64,000 bases of DNA from positions 65,344,618 through 65,408,617 of the forward strand of contig CM049317.1 of the NCBI GenBank assembly GCA_026874595.1. Direction: 5' to 3'. The notes under the pieces are model-generated. The model did not search any database and had not been told where the DNA came from. It saw nothing but the letters and a program-made list of their open reading frames with translations. The position numbers and the translations under genes are program-made. This document shows, piece after piece, positions 57,925-64,000 of this stretch (position 1 is its first letter; every line of letters begins with the position of its first letter). Source of the DNA: Sipunculus nudus. Its lineage: Eukaryota; Annelida; Sipuncula; Golfingiida; Sipunculidae.

Positions 57925-58373
57925 GGATCCAGTAGGGCTGAAAGGAGTACTCGAGTACTCGAGTCCGGGTAATACTTACCGAGTACTCGAGTCCAAAATT
58001 CGGACTCGAGTACTCGTTATGTACCTGCATATCTAAATATTACTGCAAATTTACTGGCAGTCTTGGCCTATTTATTCATTCTCGAAGTAATAATCATACT
58101 GTACAGTTTATATCGAAGAGACTTACATTTATGAGTTATATGCTTTCGAATGGAGTTTTCCCACTATTTTAATTTTAGTATTTATATCTATTCCTTTGTT
58201 TGGATAAAGTTAAGCCATCATGAAGTCAAATTGATGTATTTTTGCATCGGTAAACAGATGTCAGTTTAACTTTACAGCGTTGCCATAGTAACGAGTACTC
58301 GAGCCCGAGTCGGGTATTGCCTATCGGGTACTCGAGTCCAAAATTTTGTACCCGTTTCAGCCCTAGGATCCAG
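57925..58373. mobile_element. hAT-like MITE, 433 bp, perfect 8-bp target duplication
   Basis: The element 57933-58365 begins TAGGGCTGAAA and ends TTTCAGCCCTA, perfect 11-bp inverted termini, extended by imperfect complementarity over about 60 bp. It is flanked by identical GGATCCAG (57925-57932 and 58366-58373). An 8-bp duplication with TAGGG(C/T)TG ends is diagnostic of hAT elements. Both subterminal zones are packed with the palindrome CGAGTACTCG and CTCGAG, likely transposase-binding repeats (inference). The interior is AT-rich with no transposase; the 63-codon minus frame at 57839-58030 straddles the left end and is meaningless. Confidence 0.87.
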
Positions 58374-61300
58374 TGGATATAATCAAATCCTTCCTCTCAA
58401 GGACCCCTACCGACCAAGCTTCTCTAATTTAATCAAACGACCTTATATTGCTTCGGTGTTGTTGTCAATATAATGTCGTTTATGTGTGAACTCATTCGTG
58501 AACAAGAAACATCCTACGGGGAAATTGCTTATTATGAGTGATTTGGAAACATCGATCCTTTATAAATGTGGTAGTGAATATAACATACTCCAGAAAGAGA
58601 GTTGTTGTATTTGTTGAATTGAGAGTCGTAAATTTTATTAATATAATCACTGAAGTAGCTGCAGTTGGGAAATTCAATTAATCGTCTTTGGTAGCGTTGC
58701 GGAATGTTTTTCTACATTGAAAGATGAAAATTGTGTTGACTGCAAGGTAAATCCCAACAGAAATATCTGCAAAGCGTATTTATAAGAGTTTACCAAATCC
58801 AATTAAAGTTGATAAAAAATTCAGATTAAATTCTGTCCGCTTTGTAGTTCTTAGGCTGAAATGCCATGGAGGCATTTAATGTCAAATGTTGCACATGGGA
58901 ACATCGCTCATAAGGCGATAATCCCGGGTTGTTGCCTAGATTGTTTTATGCGGGGATGATGTTCATTGCGTCACCTAGTATAAATGAAGTAGTTATCGGT
59001 AGCGGAGCGTAGAAATATTTATGGGAATACGGATAAGGGCAGCGTTTGCTAGGTTTATTGAATCAGTAGCCGACCAGCACGCGGCATTACTCTTCATTAG
59101 GAGACGGCCGCCTGGCTTTGCCATGGTAGGTTAAGAGGTGTGGCCATACCCGCGCAATGTGCAAATGCCAGCCAGATTCACTTTCTTTTCTAACTATCCC
59201 GTTCGTTTCCTGGTTAACTACTCAACGGGAGTACCCCGTGACCCCAGAGCACCTGACGGAGCGCGGATGTCAATCCCTGTTGCCATGACGGCGTGTGACA
59301 GGAAGGCGTTACTATTTTTGTCTTGTCTTTTTCACTTGTCACTTCTTTTCAATCTTCCTATATCTCATTTTCTCCAAAACCCTGTCGCTTGCGTTATATG
59401 TTCCTATGAGTCATTTAATCGAAAACCTTGATGTTTTAGGTCTCTAGAGTCTCCAACAATTGTATTTGATCACATGCAAGCCTCTTTTTATATCGAATTT
59501 TTGGATACTTTGTCAGCTTTCTTGTTGGTCTCTGAACCATATTACTCATATGTAACGATGTATATGATTATGTTTGCTTAGTCTTAAGGCACCTTATGTC
59601 TTGATTACTATAATTATAAATGAATTGTCAAAAAAAAAAAGAATTACTGCATGGTACACAGTTGGTGTACAGTCCGTACAGCTACAGACTACGTATCTTT
59701 CCTGTTCTTCGGTTTGTCTTATGTGATATATACATCGTAAGTAGTATCGTTATTTGCATTATTAAATTCAGCATATTTAGCATATTGCAGTATAGCCGTA
59801 GAGACATTTTCTACCCTAAGATCTGCGACCGTTAACATTGTACTTTCAGATATATATCTATCCTGTAGTCACCCTTGATGGCTAATTGCGGTGCTAGAAC
59901 CAACACCCAAATTACCATATATCTGCTGCAATTTATTGACGCATTCACGATATGCTTAAATATAACTGTGGTTGCATTGCCTGGTCGATGCACGCGATTC
60001 GGGTCAAAGATATGATTGTTAGATAACAAGAGAGAACCCCTGAATAAATTTAGGATTTGGGTGTGGTCCAAAAAAGGTGAATTGCCGCCATTAACTTCAC
60101 CCGTACGCGTCCCCTTCCCACCACACTCTTTCCGCAGGTCGATTGTTGCCAAGACCCTTTCATCTTAGTATTTTATGCCCTTATAAAACAATGACATGTA
60201 TATTAATCCAAGTTTACCGATACCCGCGCATCGGGCTGCCTTTTTGCGCACACGCTAAAACCCGGAGGCCGCAGGTCGCAAGTCGACATTAAGGATATAC
60301 TGCTTGTAAACAAAAATATGTGTAATGCCAAACTGTTAATATCTTCTGCGGTAAAAAAAACAACTTGTTTACGGAAATGGTAGTTTTGATCGGTTGTCAC
60401 TTTGCAGTTCCATAAGTTAGGTTCCCCAGACAGTTAACTGATATGTTCCAGTTACACGCGATGCTTCGAGGACAGGCCAGGGTCACTTGTCTGAGATGGT
60501 GGGTGCTGGATAGGACGTGATTGACCTGTGGCCACCCAGGGCAAACACAGACTGACAGACGAAGACGAATCAGCCGGTGATCAGCAGTGGTCAAGGCTGT
60601 TTAAAGTAAACCACAAGCCGATGACGTGACGTCAACGAGGAATGAAATCCAGCACTCCACAGCCTCCCTCTATACTAAGTGAATATGACATTTAACAAAA
60701 ACAACATTCTCCTCTCTATATATAAATTCCTATATTTCTGTATATAAAAAAGATAGTCTCTAACTTTTCAAGAAAAAAGTATTGTTCTCTATTCTTTAGA
60801 AGAGACAGACAGACACTGCAAAAATGTAATTGTAGTCACAAATTGTATTATGACATGGCTATAGTTTCTGACATTGCTATATTCAATGATATGACATGTA
60901 AAACAACAGTCCTCTCTTTAAATTGCTTGACTGATTGCTTGTTGGTGGTGGTGTTTATATAACATAAACTGCTAAAGAGTGATTCACTTATATTTTTACG
61001 GAATGATGCCTTATGTTTGAGTAAGTAGATTGAAGTTGGGTAAATATACTGTCTAAATGTCACCGATTCCTTGGTTCTCTGTCTACACACTGTAGTCACA
61101 GGTTTGACCCTAATCACTGGCCTGACTGTAGTAAAATACATGCCCATAGAATAAAAGTGTAACGTTGTTTGAATTATTCTTAGTTTATGAAAATAAACCT
61201 CAGCCTATAAGTCACTTCAGTCCTATGATCTAATATATTATATATTAATATTAATTGTCTAACCGTCTTCACATACTAAGCCTTAATCATCGCACATTGT

Positions 61301-64000
61301 CATTTACGGAACGCAAAAATTGATCTTTTAAAAAAAGGTGCAGCTCAAACTGTCTCAAACTAAGAGAAAACGTATACCTGTGGGAGCAAGAACTTCTGTC
61401 AGAGAAATTTAATCCTGTAGAATTTTGACATTTTATAAACAGAAATTTTACAGAAACAGATAATGGAATGGTTGCAATATGATGAAGCATCGGTATGACT
61501 AATGCCTTTTGGGAGTGCTGTGGGCCTTAGAATATTTTATTATACTCTTCCGCGGCGACATCAAAGGAGAGCTAAAATATATTAGCGGTGCACTTACACG
61601 GAGCGGCTAAGTGAATAAGGCCATTTATCTCAGGCATGGACCGGGCTGCATAGCGCAAGGTTTATGGCCTTCTCCAGTTTTCCTGATGCAGAAACTAGAC
61701 AGGAGAACCAGCTTCAGAAGTAAACTACAAGATGTTTTACAGATCATACAACAATATCACAGTTATCACACCCTGGTTTGCAAACAATTTTCTTGACAAT
61801 GAATAGGGTCTCTCCGGGGAAAGTTCCTTCACTATTGACGTAGATACCCTTGCATCGATCGCTTCGGATATAATTCTGCCTATAATACGCAATTGTATTT
61901 TCATTCGAGTAATTTCCACAGCGATAATTCAAAACTACTTTCCTGATAAACAAGACTCGGTCACTGGGGTGATTCTAAACCCAGAATAAGCTATTTTAGG
62001 TAACAGGAATTCGGGTCAAGGTATACGGACAGCCATGTCGGGATATTAGGTGTTGGCTTTCACATACTTATAACCTTGATAATAGGTTGCTCATGTTTAT
62101 ACATGGACATGAATGGTGAACATTTTCTACATAGATAACTGACTTCTAAAGATTCGTAGTGTTACAAAGGTAATTTGAACCATATTTAATTATGCGTGCC
62201 CTCAAACAATCATTCTATGATGAAAAATACCATCGGCGTACTAAATGTTCAAAGTTACAATTTTGTAAAAGGCCATGATATACGCAACAATGGTGGCCCG
62301 TGATCATGTGGACAATAGCGCAAATGTGAGATGCAAGAAGAAATGAAATGTTCAATAGTAAATATCTGGGGGAGAGGAAGTGAATGAGCGAGGCCGAACT
62401 GTAATGGTTCACATTAAAGGTTTACGATTAACTTATTTACTAATCTTTATAAGTATCGCTGATTTTGTATCTAAACCGAGGAAGCCAGGGGAATCTTGGG
62501 CACGGCAGATAATTCCATTGTGAAACCAAACACCTTCATCATATAACAGGATATCCTCGGGTCCTTAATAATAAGTACATAATAAGTACATAAGTTATAT
62601 AAAAAAAAGATCAATAATAAGTACATAAAGGCAACAGTTTGAGCAACACTGACTAACATTTCTAATATTGAATCAGCCAAAAAGTGCAAAAAAAAATGTC
62701 ATTGTGTTCTGTCATCGAACTGCAAAAGACATCTTGCCCATTTTTGTCTTGATGCTAAGTTTTACGTCTCCGACATTGAAACTTGTTATATGAGGCCTAT
62801 ATACAGGCTATATCTGAGTAATCGAATATACATACGCCTTTGCTGATGATGTATACCCAGGCATTATATAAAATGTACATATTACTTGAGCCAATCATAT
62901 CTGGATAGCCCTGGTTCTTTCCTGGAGTGGGTGAATTACCTAAATAAACCTCTACACGGCATATTGAAACCGTATGCATCCTAATGCACCACGTAGGTTG
63001 TTAAACATCTTTGATCGAAATCCTTGACCGCCTAAGGTTGCAATTCATAATTATGTTTAATTTTAAATTTCTAGATTTTATTTTTATTTCTATGTTTAGG
63101 TGAATTCGTGTTTACACAATCACCTGACGTTGGTATTGTTAAGATTTCTATTATTAGCCTCCTCCCTGTTGCAAATTCACTTTAGGTCCAACTTGTTGGG
63201 ATAATTTTAAACCATGTATGTTTTACCTACGTTTTGTCTTCGAAAATAAACAAGGATCCCAAGACAGCATTAACATAATTGTGCAAATCTATTATTACCA
63301 CTGATATTACAGTCATTTAAATAATTAGATGATGGGCATGCTCTCCTTAGTTAGAAATATTTCATCCTAATTGCTGCAATTCTGAGTCCAAAACTGTTAA
63401 TGAGATCGCAGGCAAGTTCCAAGTATTAATATGAATCTAATGATATAATGAACGAACCAGATAGTTTAATAACATTTAATAACATCAAGTTTAATTGTTG
63501 TAGCAGCCCTCGCGAAAATACATGCTTGTACGAGTTATAATGGTTGGAGGAGAAAGGTGTTCAAATAATCGTGACACCACGCATGGTATGATGGTAATAT
63601 ACCTGCTTGTCAATCTTAACCCCTCATATTCCTAAATAAAACTAACCTCTGCGATCAACAAATGAACTTTGATATTGAAATTGCATATAATTTACTAGAG
63701 GAGATAAATTGCTGAATTGTAACCGATCTCAGTCAAGATGTTGAGTTATTAACCCCAAATCAGTTGTCTAATAACAATGATAATGCAAGATTACCGCACA
63801 GACTGTAGGCGTAAAAGCATCCTGACGTGTGTAGAAGAACGTAAGACAACACTTTCACTTTTGTACAAAACTTAGGCAAAATGTTAAGAAAGGCAATATG
63901 GGTAACTTGACCAAGAACTGGTCTTACATAGTATCATTTCTGTTTTTAATTATTTAAGTTTCTATGTATATTAATATGAAACACCTGTACTGTTACTTTC
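58374..64000. other. Long gene-free interval
   Basis: 5.6 kb with only scattered frames of 60-106 codons (longest 59832-60152, minus) and no recognisable domain. Visible items are a CRE (TGACGTCA) at 60627-60634; a small tandem of AATAAGTACAT (three copies, about 62568-62627); a TTTAATAACA dimer near 63467-63485; and a GC-richer stretch at 60060-60280. I see no transposon termini. Confidence 0.5.

Overview
This window looks like animal nuclear DNA from a gene-poor, AT-rich, repeat-laden stretch. I see no protein-coding gene, rRNA or functional tRNA. The longest open frame is 161 codons (17471-17956), its product resembles nothing I recognise, and it lies in a locally GC-richer patch where long frames arise by chance. 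There is no bacterial-style gene packing. The repeats suggest a lophotrochozoan, most likely a mollusc (inference): tRNA-headed SINEs, one with a MetaSINE-like core; tandem-repeat mobile elements of the HINE / oyster pearl-CvA type; a Penelope-like retroelement (PLE) relic; pogo/Tigger-like and hAT-like MITEs; and about twenty long (TA)n tracts.

Layout. 1-900: a LINE endonuclease relic and a minus-strand tRNA-SINE. 3.6-4.3 kb: an LTR-like block. 6.5-8.6 kb: a pogo/Tigger-like element flanked by (TA)n. 8.8-26 kb: microsatellites, a family of hAT-like MITE remnants, a MetaSINE-like insertion (16.6 kb), a duplicated octamer/homeodomain motif block (19.3 kb), a 36-bp near-perfect palindrome (19.9 kb) and a hAT-like MITE with flanking duplication (25.5-25.9 kb). 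27.2-27.8 kb: a 5'-truncated PLE with 53-bp inverted ends, a 14-bp flanking repeat, a GIY-YIG-type C-terminal frame and a hammerhead-like fold. 31.5-33.7 kb: pogo/Tigger-like MITE pieces. 33.9-37.6 kb, the most striking locus: a HINE-like element made of 336-bp units, with a second element of the same architecture but different 280-bp units inserted in its seventh unit. 38.5-39.3 kb: another pogo/Tigger-like element. 46.4-46.8 kb: a 60-bp minisatellite. 47-52 kb: microsatellites plus motif clusters (CRE, nuclear-receptor direct repeats). 55.2-56.8 kb: a second copy of the 336-bp HINE-like element. 57.9-58.4 kb: a hAT MITE with a perfect 8-bp target-site duplication. 58.4-64 kb: essentially featureless.

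Nothing here forms a pathway. What works together is mobile-element anatomy (terminal hairpins, inverted ends, tandem cores, ribozyme-like fold). Possible regulatory motif clusters are listed at low confidence because motif matches alone are weak evidence. All calls were made by eye, without alignment or database search.
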